Source: Tidjanibacter sp. (GTDB lineage Bacteria; Bacteroidota; Bacteroidia; Bacteroidales; Rikenellaceae). Taken from it: DNA of 64,000 nucleotides. The stretch lies in the NCBI GenBank assembly GCA_017936605.1, contig JAGBFH010000006.1, positions 62,001-126,000 of the forward strand, written 5' to 3'. A model generated the notes under the pieces. The model was not told the DNA's origin and ran no database searches. It worked only from the letters and a program-made list of their open reading frames with translations. The number at the start of each line of letters is the position of its first letter. Positions within the stretch are counted from its first letter, which is position 1. Positions 1 to 6,871 of the stretch are shown piece after piece. The translations under genes were made by a program, and so were the position numbers.

Positions 1-1459
1 CCACCTCATCGCCCTGCCACGAGCCGAGTCGGGAGTGGAGAGTGTAGCGCCTCCTTGGTGCGAGGCCGCTCTGAGCAATGGCATAGGCGGCGGCAAAGTA
101 GCCCGCCGACGACCAGTCGGTCCAGAGTGTCACCTCCGAGGGCTCGAATGGCTCGGGCTCGATATCTATGGTGAGCGGCTCGTTGCCGCCAATGGTTACA
201 ATGCCCCCAAACTGCTCCATAATGGCCGAGGTGAGCCCTATGTAGGGGCGGCTTACGGCCTTGTGGAGCACTATGTGGGTCATCTCGTCGCGGTCAATAA
301 GCGCCGAGGATAACATAAGGCCCGAGATTATTTGCGAAGAGCCCGCGCTTGCGACCTCCATAGTGAGTGGTAGGGTAGCGGCTCGACGGATGGTTATGGG
401 CAGGTGGTAGTCGTTGTGGGCCACCTCGGCACCATAGCCCTCGAGCAGTTCGATGCTCTCCCGTAGGCTGCGGCCCAGAAGTGTCCCTTGGCCCTCAATG
501 CGCACCTCGCCTTGGCGGAGGAGCGTGGAGAGGATGGGGAGTAGGAGCCTTGCGAGTAGGGCCGACTCGCCCACATTGAGCAGTGTTATATCTTGGCCCA
601 AGCGCTCACTTATGGCCTCGTGGCCGAGGCCCTCAATGGTGAGCGTGGTGCCCGAATACTCTATCTTGGCGCCCAACGAGCGTGCCACCTCAAGGGCGGC
701 AAGTGTGTCGTCACACGCGTGCGCGTTATATATAATAGAGGTGCCCTTGGCGAGTGAGGCCGCCACAATGGCCCTCTGCGCCTCGCTCTTGGAGCAGGGA
801 ATCGTGACCTCTTTGGGCAGCGTGAGCCCCGAAAGGTCGAATCCCTCCTCTGAGAGTGCCTGAAGCTCGGCTTGGGTGGGCTGCCCCTCGGCTGTTGCAG
901 CGCCCTCGGTGGGGGCTACATAGGTGTAGGGTGCCCCAAGTAGGAGCGACAGACGGCGCGAAAAAGCCCCCTCGCGGCCCATCGCAAAGGCAATAAGCCT
1001 CTCGGCTGGCAGGTGATCATATAGTTGCAGAGGAACGATAGCCTCGGCAGTGGTGGTGGCGGTGGTGATGATTTTTGCGATGTCGGCGCGGTAGGTAAAG
1101 GCCCTCTCGGCCATCTCTTTTAGATGCTCAGGCGAGGGCGTGTGGTCGAAGTGGTGGGAGAGGATGACCCGTACACCTCTCTCGCGGGCAGCCTTCAGAA
1201 GTGGCAATAGCACAGCCTCGGGGGTGTCGAGCTCAATGTCTACGGCCCACGCGCCAGCCTCAATAGCGGCTAAGTAGATGTGCTCGGCCTCGGCGCTATG
1301 ACAGGTTACAATCTCACCATCTGCAAGGCCGATAAGCCACTTTAGCTCCTCTGCCGTGAGTCCCATAAGGTCGGCACGAAGTTCCACCAAAGGCTCGCCA
1401 CTAATCATCCGACTGGCCCTCTGGATATCGCGCTCGGCTATGCTCTTGCAGTACTCCAT
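1..1459 (-). CDS. AroD-AroA fusion: 3-dehydroquinate dehydratase (type I) + EPSP synthase, 3' end cut by window
   Basis: One open frame runs from the ATG at 1459 to the window edge (486 codons seen). Residues about 1-205 match type I dehydroquinate dehydratase: a VDIELD strand near residue 73, the catalytic His in SHHFDH (H102/H103), and the Schiff-base Lys in ADIAK (K129). From about residue 212 the chain becomes EPSP synthase, with the PCSKSEAQRA phosphate/PEP-binding motif (K224) in place of the usual PGSKS. A normal EPSP synthase has about 430 residues, so roughly 150 are missing beyond base 1. The protein would carry out shikimate pathway steps 3 and 6 in the cytoplasm. It abuts the DAHP synthase-chorismate mutase gene with no gap, so the two are surely co-transcribed. 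The fusion is seen directly; activity of both halves is inferred from conserved motifs. Confidence 0.9.
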   Translation of the reverse strand, partial: MEYCKSIAERDIQRASRMISGEPLVELRADLMGLTAEELKWLIGLADGEIVTCHSAEAEHIYLAAIEAGAWAVDIELDTPEAVLLPLLKAARERGVRVILSHHFDHTPSPEHLKEMAERAFTYRADIAKIITTATTTAEAIVPLQLYDHLPAERLIAFAMGREGAFSRRLSLLLGAPYTYVAPTEGAATAEGQPTQAELQALSEEGFDLSGLTLPKEVTIPCSKSEAQRAIVAASLAKGTSIIYNAHACDDTLAALEVARSLGAKIEYSGTTLTIEGLGHEAISERLGQDITLLNVGESALLARLLLPILSTLLRQGEVRIEGQGTLLGRSLRESIELLEGYGAEVAHNDYHLPITIRRAATLPLTMEVASAGSSQIISGLMLSSALIDRDEMTHIVLHKAVSRPYIGLTSAIMEQFGGIVTIGGNEPLTIDIEPEPFEPSEVTLWTDWSSAGYFAAAYAIAQSGLAPRRRYTLHSRLGSWQGDEV

Positions 1460-2500
1460 TTAGTGCATTATCTTGTTTTGTCTTTCGATACTTTCGATGT
1501 GGATGGCCTCCAGAATCTGCTCCACACAGCCGCGACCCAATCCGAGTGAGTCGGTGCGCTCAAGGACCCTCTCCACAACCTCCTGCCAACGGCCCGACTG
1601 GAGGATGGTGAGGTTGTCGCGCAGTTTGAGGCGGCCAATCTCCTCCGAGATGTCCATCCTCTTGGCAAGGAGCGTGAAAATCTCCTCGTCGAGGCGGTCG
1701 ATGGTGGCGCGGAGTTGCTCCAGCTCCTCTTTGCAGCCCGTGGCCTCACCCTCGGCCTTGCGCCAAATAATCTGCCCAAGCAATTGCTCGAGCGCATGAG
1801 GGGTTATCTGCTGGTCGGCATCGCTCAGAGCCTCTTCGGGCGAGGGGTGGCACTCTATCATAAGGCCCGCATAGTCCAGGTCGGCGGCTCGTTGTGCCAC
1901 CTCCAGTAGAGCTGTGCGGTTGCCACAGATGTGCGAAGGGTCACAAATCATTGGTAGGTGGGGCATACGGCGTTTCATCTCGAGGGCCAACTGCCAGAGT
2001 GGGGTGTTGCGGTAGCCCGAGGCACTATCGTAGCCCGAAAAACCGCGATGCACAAGCCCTATCTGCTCCACGCCGCAATTCGCCAGACGCTCCACAGCAC
2101 CGACCCACAGTTCAATGTCGGCACTCGTGGGGTTCTTCACCCACACGGGGCCCTTGTGACCTCTGAGGGCCTCGGCTATCTCCTGCACACTGAAGGGGTT
2201 GGAGGCGGTGCGGGCACCAATCCAAAGCACATCCACTCCCGCCCCGATGGCCTTCTCGGCGTGGGCGGCGGTGGCCACCTCGGTGGCTATTCTGAGCCCC
2301 GTGAGCCTCTTGGCCTCGGCGAGCCACTCGAGCGCAATGTCACCCACACCCTCAAATGAGCCGGGCTTGGTGCGAGGTTTCCACACCCCTGCACGCATAG
2401 TGCCTACGCCCATACGGCCAAGAGCAGTGGCGACCGAGAGCACCTGCTCGCGGCTCTCGGCACTGCAAGGACCTGCAATGATGATTTTCTCTTTCGACAT
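1460..2500 (-). CDS. Bifunctional 3-deoxy-7-phosphoheptulonate synthase / chorismate mutase
   Basis: This 346-residue protein joins a type I-beta DAHP synthase (residues about 1-255; IIAGPCSAES at the start, WKPRTKPGSFEG, WVKNPTSADI, ICDPSHICGNR) to an AroQ-type chorismate mutase helix bundle (about 262-346; LRATIDRLDEEIFTLLAKRM). The first domain condenses PEP with erythrose 4-phosphate to open the shikimate pathway; the second converts chorismate to prephenate for Phe/Tyr synthesis. In such fusions the mutase domain often mediates feedback control of the synthase by prephenate or chorismate; that is family knowledge, not visible here. The stop abuts the start of the AroD-AroA gene, and mltG ends 8 bases upstream, so mltG, this gene and the AroD-AroA gene form one minus-strand operon. 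Confidence 0.95.
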   Translation of the reverse strand: MSKEKIIIAGPCSAESREQVLSVATALGRMGVGTMRAGVWKPRTKPGSFEGVGDIALEWLAEAKRLTGLRIATEVATAAHAEKAIGAGVDVLWIGARTASNPFSVQEIAEALRGHKGPVWVKNPTSADIELWVGAVERLANCGVEQIGLVHRGFSGYDSASGYRNTPLWQLALEMKRRMPHLPMICDPSHICGNRTALLEVAQRAADLDYAGLMIECHPSPEEALSDADQQITPHALEQLLGQIIWRKAEGEATGCKEELEQLRATIDRLDEEIFTLLAKRMDISEEIGRLKLRDNLTILQSGRWQEVVERVLERTDSLGLGRGCVEQILEAIHIESIERQNKIMH

Positions 2501-2508
2501 CCGCTTCG

Positions 2509-3528
2509 TTATTTTATGCCCCTCTTGTTTAGGGCCTCCTGATAGCGCCTTGCGTTGGCCGAGTGCTCGGCGTTGGTGGTGGCAAAGTTGTGGGTGCCCG
2601 AGAAGTCCTCCTTGGCGCAGAAGAAGATGTAGTTGTGCTCGGTGTAGTTGAGCACAGCATCAATGGCTGCAATCGAGGGGATGCAGATGGGGCCAGGAGG
2701 CAGACCCTGGTTGAGGTAGGTGTTATAGGGCGACTCAAACTGTATGTGTTTGTTGAGAATCCTCCTGAGGGAGAAGTCGCCAACGGCATACTTGGCCGTG
2801 GGGCAGGCCTGAAGTGGTATGCCACGACGCAGACGATTCATATATACGCCGGCAATCTTGGGCATCTCGCCCTTGTTCTTGGTCTCCTCGTAGACGATGG
2901 AGGCGAGGGTTACGACATCAATCTTGTCCAGACCGGTGCGCTGGAGCATTGCTGTGCGGCTCTCGTTCCAAAAGTTGTTCCACTCACGATTCATACGGTC
3001 CGTAAGTGCCTCGGGAGTGGTGGTCCACCACACTTCGTAGGTGTTGGCCACGAAGATGCCTATGAGTTCCTCGGTCGTGAGGCCATACTTCTTGGCCGTG
3101 GCGGGAGCAGTTAGGTGGGCATAGAGCGATGCGCTGTCGGCCTCAATCTGCCCTGCGAGTTTTGAGGCGAGCTGCTCGAGGGTGCGGGTGTTGTTGATCA
3201 CAAGTTTCACGGGCCTCTGTGCGCCGCTCTTGAGCAGGGCCACAATACCCATAGCATTGGCTCCCTTGCCTATGACATAGTGGCCGGGCTTGATGTTTTT
3301 CTCGAGCTCCTTGTACTGGCCCACCATCTTTATGAGCCCCATCTTCTTCACGCCTGCCGACTCAAGTGAGTCAAGTACAGTGGAATAGGGGGTCCCGCTG
3401 GGAATGAAAAGTTCCACGGGTTCGCTCACGCAAGAGCCCTTGAGGATTGCCACAGCCGCAATACCCGCTACGCCTATGAGCACAACCACGAGGAGTGCTA
3501 CACGCCTAAAAAGTGATTTCTTTGCCAT
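2509..3528 (-). CDS. mltG: Endolytic murein transglycosylase MltG
   Basis: A 339-residue membrane-anchored protein: a short basic N-terminus, one transmembrane helix (about residues 9-28, rich in V/L/A), then a YceG/MltG domain. The signature stretch SIVYEETKNKGEMPKIAGVY contains the expected catalytic Glu, followed by NRLRRGIPLQ and an LPPGPICIPS motif. MltG cleaves nascent glycan strands near the inner membrane and may set glycan length. The frame is open upstream to 3801, but that stretch reads through the SRP RNA gene on the other strand and contains no family sequence. A minus-strand -7 element at 3546-3554 lies only 18 bases ahead of the ATG at 3528 (MAKKSLFRR), which fixes the start. 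It is the first gene of the operon with the two aromatic pathway fusions. Confidence 0.93.
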   Translation of the reverse strand: MAKKSLFRRVALLVVVLIGVAGIAAVAILKGSCVSEPVELFIPSGTPYSTVLDSLESAGVKKMGLIKMVGQYKELEKNIKPGHYVIGKGANAMGIVALLKSGAQRPVKLVINNTRTLEQLASKLAGQIEADSASLYAHLTAPATAKKYGLTTEELIGIFVANTYEVWWTTTPEALTDRMNREWNNFWNESRTAMLQRTGLDKIDVVTLASIVYEETKNKGEMPKIAGVYMNRLRRGIPLQACPTAKYAVGDFSLRRILNKHIQFESPYNTYLNQGLPPGPICIPSIAAIDAVLNYTEHNYIFFCAKEDFSGTHNFATTNAEHSANARRYQEALNKRGIK

Positions 3529-3543
3529 AAAATTCCAAATTTT

Positions 3544-3576
3544 TTGCAAAAATAATAAAAAATATCGTACATTTGC
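3544..3576 (+). promoter_or_regulatory. Promoter of the SRP RNA gene
   Basis: A TTG (3544-3546) and a TACATTTGC -7 element (3568-3576) are separated by 21 bases, a good Bacteroidetes sigma-ABfr promoter. Transcription would start about 6 bases later, at the GGGTAAG that opens the SRP RNA helix. Confidence 0.75.
3546..3554 (-). promoter_or_regulatory. Probable -7 promoter element of the mltG operon
   Basis: On the minus strand this reads TATTTTTGC, matching the Bacteroidetes -7 consensus TAnnTTTG. It lies 18 bases before the mltG start, implying a very short leader. No clear TTG -33 box was seen at the right distance. The element overlaps the upstream part of the SRP RNA promoter, so the two transcripts diverge from about 30 bases of DNA. 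Confidence 0.55.
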
Positions 3577-3581
3577 ACCTC

Positions 3582-3685
3582 GGGTAAGTCTTATACGACC
3601 AGCTCCTGCTGAATCCCCCAGGCTTGGAAGAGAGCAAGGGTAGGTGGTTGTAGCGGTGCGATATAAGTAGCTTACCCATTTTTTT
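3582..3685 (+). ncRNA. ffs: Bacterial small signal recognition particle RNA (4.5S-like)
   Basis: About 96 bases fold end to end: GGGTAAG at 3582-3588 pairs with CTTACCC at 3671-3677. The apical part contains CCCCCAGG, then a GGAAG tetraloop region and AGAGCAAGGGTAGG, the hallmark of SRP domain IV (loop plus symmetric internal loop that binds Ffh). The closing helix followed by ATTTTTTT acts as its own terminator, and a strong promoter sits directly upstream. The RNA pairs with Ffh to deliver membrane proteins to the translocon. Exact ends are estimated from the promoter and T-run. Confidence 0.9.
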
Positions 3686-3721
3686 ATATATGCCGACCCC
3701 AAAGGCGGCATATATAAAAAA
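3680..3721. repeat. Perfect symmetric hairpin after ffs
   Basis: A 10-base arm atatatgccg (3686-3695) and its exact complement (3706-3715) are flanked by T6 on the left and A6 on the right, extending the stem to 16 pairs around a 10-base loop. The T-run precedes the stem on both strands, so it is not a textbook terminator for either. It may protect the ffs 3' end or be a cruciform-type element. A degenerate run of attgaaaattgac units follows at 3724-3762. Confidence 0.6.
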
Positions 3722-3784
3722 GTAATTGAAAATTGACAATTGAAAATTGACAATTTGAAATTAATTATATCACTTCCTAAACCT

Positions 3785-4393
3785 ATGGCAAAACTTGTCA
3801 AAATCTATCCGCAGAACCCCTCGGAGCGCGAAATCGAAAAAGTGGTGAAGGTGCTCGAAAACGACGGCCTTATAATCTATCCCACCGACGGTGTCTACGC
3901 CTTTGGCTGCTCGCTCCGTAGCCCGAAGGCTATCGAGAGGCTCCGCGCACTCTCGGGCAAAGATGAGAAACTCCTCTCGATTGTCTGCTCGGATATCTCG
4001 ATGGTCGACAAGTTCGCCCGCATAGACAACAATCTTTTCAAAATCCTCAAGCGCAACACCCCCGGTGAGTTCACCTTCATCCTCGAGGCCTCGAGCAAGG
4101 TGCCCGATAAGGCGCTGGGTGGCAGAAAGAGTGTGGGTGTGAGGATACCGGACAATAATATCCCGCTCACTATCGTTGAGAGGTTGGACTTCCCGCTGGC
4201 GACCGCCTCGGTGAAGGACGACGACGAGGTCGTGGAGTACACTACCGACCCCGAACTGATTGCCGAGCGCTATGATAGTGATGTAGATATGGTCATCGAC
4301 GGTGGCTATGGTGGTCTTGTGCCCACAACGCTTGTGGACCTCACAGGCGATGAGCCCGAGATTCTGCGCGAAGGGGGAGGTGAGCTCAAGTAG
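3785..4393 (+). CDS. tsaC: L-threonylcarbamoyladenylate synthase (Sua5/YrdC/TsaC family)
   Basis: A 202-residue single-domain YrdC protein. It makes threonylcarbamoyl-AMP from threonine, bicarbonate and ATP, the first step toward the t6A37 modification of ANN-decoding tRNAs. Visible motifs are IIYPTDGVYAFGC near residue 31, KLLSIVCSD near 60, a GEFTFILEASSKVP stretch, and SVGVRIPD. The length fits TsaC without the C-terminal Sua5 domain. The frame is open from 3740, but ATG 3785 (MAKLVKIYPQNP) begins the conserved domain, and the earlier codons fall in the AT-rich attgaaaattgac repeats. It is a cytoplasmic housekeeping gene, followed after 38 bases by a DUF4199 gene. Confidence 0.92.
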   Translation: MAKLVKIYPQNPSEREIEKVVKVLENDGLIIYPTDGVYAFGCSLRSPKAIERLRALSGKDEKLLSIVCSDISMVDKFARIDNNLFKILKRNTPGEFTFILEASSKVPDKALGGRKSVGVRIPDNNIPLTIVERLDFPLATASVKDDDEVVEYTTDPELIAERYDSDVDMVIDGGYGGLVPTTLVDLTGDEPEILREGGGELK

Positions 4394-4431
4394 TAGTGAG
4401 TTGCATACGAATACAAATTTAAGTTAGCTAT

Positions 4432-4983
4432 ATGAACAAAAATTTCTGGTTGGAGGCCCTCAAGGGCGGAACCATTATTGGTCTTGTGAGCGTGGGCTTT
4501 GCGATTCTCACCCAGACCATCGGGGAGGATAGCACAACCCTGCTGAAGGTCGTAAACTTCCTCTCGAGCTTCATTATGATTATGTTGGCCTTTGCCTTCA
4601 CTCGCAAATTCTCGGCTGGTCATAGCGCCGAGGTGGGCTTCTCGTTTGGCCGAGGCTTGGGCTTTGTGGTGGCAATGATGCTCTTTGCGGGCTTCATTCA
4701 GGGCCTCTACTCGGCAATTATGGCCAAGTTCTTCATCGGCGGAGAGCTTTTGCAGGCTGTCGATGAGGTGATGGCACAGATGCAGGATGTTCTGCCCGCC
4801 GACCAGTTCGACCAGACCTATCAGATGATGCAGAAATCGGTGACCAGCCCCCTGCTGCTCACCATCTCTTCGGTATTTTCCAACGCCCTCTATGGCGTTT
4901 TCTTGGGCCTGATTATCTCGATTTTCACTCGCCGCAGGGCAGATATTTTTGCCGATAGTGGCAATCAGCAGCAGATGCAGTAA
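4432..4983 (+). CDS. DUF4199 family membrane protein
   Basis: A 183-residue protein with about four hydrophobic segments (roughly residues 12-30, 42-58, 76-96 and 146-165), characteristic of the DUF4199 family of Bacteroidetes. Its function is not known. It sits 12 bases upstream of a GT2 glycosyltransferase gene, a pairing common in this phylum, so a role linked to lipid-linked sugar transfer or envelope building is possible but only inferred. A hydrophilic central stretch (about 100-140) probably lies on one face of the membrane. Confidence 0.85.
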   Translation: MNKNFWLEALKGGTIIGLVSVGFAILTQTIGEDSTTLLKVVNFLSSFIMIMLAFAFTRKFSAGHSAEVGFSFGRGLGFVVAMMLFAGFIQGLYSAIMAKFFIGGELLQAVDEVMAQMQDVLPADQFDQTYQMMQKSVTSPLLLTISSVFSNALYGVFLGLIISIFTRRRADIFADSGNQQQMQ

Positions 4984-4995
4984 GATAGTGAGAGT

Positions 4996-5940
4996 ATGGA
5001 TGTAAGCATTGTAATACCGCTCCTTAATGAGGAGGAGTCGCTCGTGGAACTCTACGGGTGGATTGAGCGCGTAATGGGCGAGCACTCGCTCTCCTATGAG
5101 GTCATCTTCATTGATGACGGCAGCACCGACTCGTCGTGGAGCATTATCGAGAATCTCGCCCAAAATAACGAGAGTGTGAAGGCTGTGCGCTTCCGCACCA
5201 ACTATGGAAAGAGTGCCGCACTCTACTGTGGCTTCGAGCGAGCCGAGGGCGATGTGGTCATCACTATGGATGCCGACCTTCAGGACTCGCCCGACGAGAT
5301 TCCTGCTCTATATAAGATGATTACCGAGGAGGGCTACGATATGGTGTCGGGCTGGAAGCGCCGCCGCCACGACCCCAAGGCCAAGACCCTGCCCAGCAAG
5401 CTCTTCAATGCCACTTGTCGTGCGGCCTCGGGCATTAAACTCCACGACTTCAACTGTGGCCTAAAGGCCTACAGGCGTAAGGTCGTCAAGAGTATCGAGG
5501 TCTATGGCGAGATGCACCGCTATATCCCCATTCTTGCCAAGAAGGCTGGCTTTGGCCGCATCGGCGAGAAGGAGGTGACCCACTACGCGCGCCGCTATGG
5601 GCACTCCAAGTATGGTTGGGAGCGCCTGCTGAAGGGCTACCTCGACCTCATAACCGTGATGTTCGTGTCGAAGTATGGCCGCTCGCCTATGTACTTCTTC
5701 GGAGGTGCAGGTACGCTTATGTTCCTGGTGGGCTTGGTGGCCATCGTGTGGATTGTGGTGGAGAAGTTCACCCTTGCAAGGCCGCTGACTAATCAGCCAC
5801 TGTTCTATATGAGCCTTGTGGCCATCCTGCTTGGCGTTATTCTCTTCTTGGCGGGCTTCCTTGGCGAGATGATAAACCGCAACGCCCCCGAGAGAAACCA
5901 CTACTACATCGACCAGGAGATAAAGCAGACGAGGAGATAA
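4996..5940 (+). CDS. Glycosyltransferase family 2 (polyprenyl-phosphate sugar transferase type)
   Basis: A 314-residue protein whose N-terminal GT-A domain carries SIVIPLLNEEESL, FIDDGSTDSSW and a DxD-like ITMDADLQD. Two transmembrane helices follow (about 230-255 and 268-292). This layout is that of GtrB/DPM1-like enzymes that load a sugar from a nucleotide donor onto undecaprenyl phosphate at the inner face of the cytoplasmic membrane. The donor cannot be read from sequence. It lies between DUF4199 and DUF4293 genes with short gaps, in a likely four-gene operon starting at tsaC. Confidence 0.9.
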   Translation: MDVSIVIPLLNEEESLVELYGWIERVMGEHSLSYEVIFIDDGSTDSSWSIIENLAQNNESVKAVRFRTNYGKSAALYCGFERAEGDVVITMDADLQDSPDEIPALYKMITEEGYDMVSGWKRRRHDPKAKTLPSKLFNATCRAASGIKLHDFNCGLKAYRRKVVKSIEVYGEMHRYIPILAKKAGFGRIGEKEVTHYARRYGHSKYGWERLLKGYLDLITVMFVSKYGRSPMYFFGGAGTLMFLVGLVAIVWIVVEKFTLARPLTNQPLFYMSLVAILLGVILFLAGFLGEMINRNAPERNHYYIDQEIKQTRR

Positions 5941-5978
5941 AGAAATAGAGAGTTATAAACCAACTAAATAGACAAAAA

Positions 5979-6413
5979 ATGTTACAGCGTATTCAGACAG
6001 TATATCTTCTTATTATGACGGCCCTTATGACCGCGCTCTGCTTTGTGCCTATGGCGACCTATAGCTCCAATGGCGTGGAGGGGGCACTTGTGGCCTTTGA
6101 TTTTTGGTGGGTGGGGGCGCTGTTTGCCCTCTGCGCTCTGGTGGCCTTTGTTGTCATCTGGCTCTATAAGAACCGACTGTTGCAGGTAAGGCTCCTTGTT
6201 GCGGAGATTGTGCTGCTCGTGGGCGCACAGATTTTCTCGTTGTGGTATGCTATTGGTATCACCAAAGAGGTGGCCGCAGCGGGTGGCGCCAATATGTCCT
6301 CGATTGCAACCCCCACATTCTTCCCCCTGGTCTGCATCATCTTAGCTTGGCTGGCCATCAGGGGCATCCTCAAGGATGAGAGGCTTGTGCGCTCGCTCGA
6401 CCGCATCCGATAG
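5979..6413 (+). CDS. DUF4293 family membrane protein
   Basis: A 144-residue protein with four predicted transmembrane helices, beginning MLQRIQTVYLLIMTALMTAL, the usual opening of DUF4293 proteins in Bacteroidetes. The family is small, conserved and uncharacterised. A basic C-terminal tail (about residues 130-144) should lie in the cytoplasm. It ends the operon, with a strong hairpin terminator 30 bases downstream. Confidence 0.88.
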   Translation: MLQRIQTVYLLIMTALMTALCFVPMATYSSNGVEGALVAFDFWWVGALFALCALVAFVVIWLYKNRLLQVRLLVAEIVLLVGAQIFSLWYAIGITKEVAAAGGANMSSIATPTFFPLVCIILAWLAIRGILKDERLVRSLDRIR

Positions 6414-6444
6414 CGTCACAGAGAATTACGACTCTTAATAGTAT

Positions 6445-6479
6445 AAAAGCACCTTCTGCCCGAGGCAGAAGGTGCTTTT
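6445..6479. terminator. Bidirectional hairpin terminator
   Basis: A 16-base perfect stem (AAAAGCACCTTCTGCC and its complement) closes a 3-base loop and ends in TTTT. It closes the tsaC-DUF4293 operon. Confidence 0.85.
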
Positions 6480-6534
6480 ATATGTCCAGATGTTCAAAAT
6501 TGCATCTATTATGTTTAACTGCGGAATTTTTTAC

Positions 6535-6542
6535 TATATTTG
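6535..6542 (+). promoter_or_regulatory. Probable -7 element for the small-protein/lipoprotein pair
   Basis: TATATTTG matches the Bacteroidetes -7 box; no TTG at the expected spacing was found. It would give a leader of about 155 bases before the small gene at 6704. The leader contains GCTCC (6614-6618) and GGAGC (6654-6658) arms. Confidence 0.5.
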
Positions 6543-6703
6543 TAGCGTTGCGAGGATTCATTATGGCGATGTGATATGGTTATAATGAGGGTGTTTCGCC
6601 TTTAACGATAGATAGCTCCACACTCTCTTGTCTAACAATTATTCAACCCCCAAGGAGCTATGTGGCCTTGAGCAGAAATTACTAACTCAAAACATATTCG
6701 CGT

Positions 6704-6871
6704 ATGAAAAAGCAAGGAAGATGTGGTTACCGCGCACCCGAAATCGCCGAGAGCGAGGTGCGTGTGGAACAGGGAATTGCGGCATCGGAGTCGATTTACG
6801 AACTGAACTATTCGGATACTCAAGGTGCTGCCGGTGATATTGAAGAAGTAATTGATGGAGGAACATTCTAA
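6704..6871 (+). CDS. Small protein (55 aa) upstream of a fimbrillin-like lipoprotein
   Basis: The ATG at 6704 opens a 55-codon frame with no signal peptide: MKKQGRCGYRAPEIAE, then SEVRVEQGIAASESIYEL, then an acidic tail ending DGGTF. Its stop overlaps the next start (TAATG at 6869-6873), so the two genes should be translationally coupled. A second small gene on the other strand at 36407-36532 has the same layout, with YxEPAIY near the start, VVVENGIAQSQS in the middle, an acidic end, and a secreted lipoprotein gene just downstream. The shared core YxxPxI...VxVExGIAxSxS supports a real protein family. Its function is unknown; a regulatory, chaperone or leader-peptide role for the lipoprotein is only a guess. 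Confidence 0.75.
   Translation: MKKQGRCGYRAPEIAESEVRVEQGIAASESIYELNYSDTQGAAGDIEEVIDGGTF

Noticed and set aside
453-863. 136-codon plus-strand frame near the left edge
   Set aside because: Antisense to the AroD-AroA fusion, which shows catalytic motifs throughout.
3529-3801. N-terminal extension of mltG by 91 codons
   Set aside because: It would read through the SRP RNA gene, and the mltG -7 element lies at 3546-3554.
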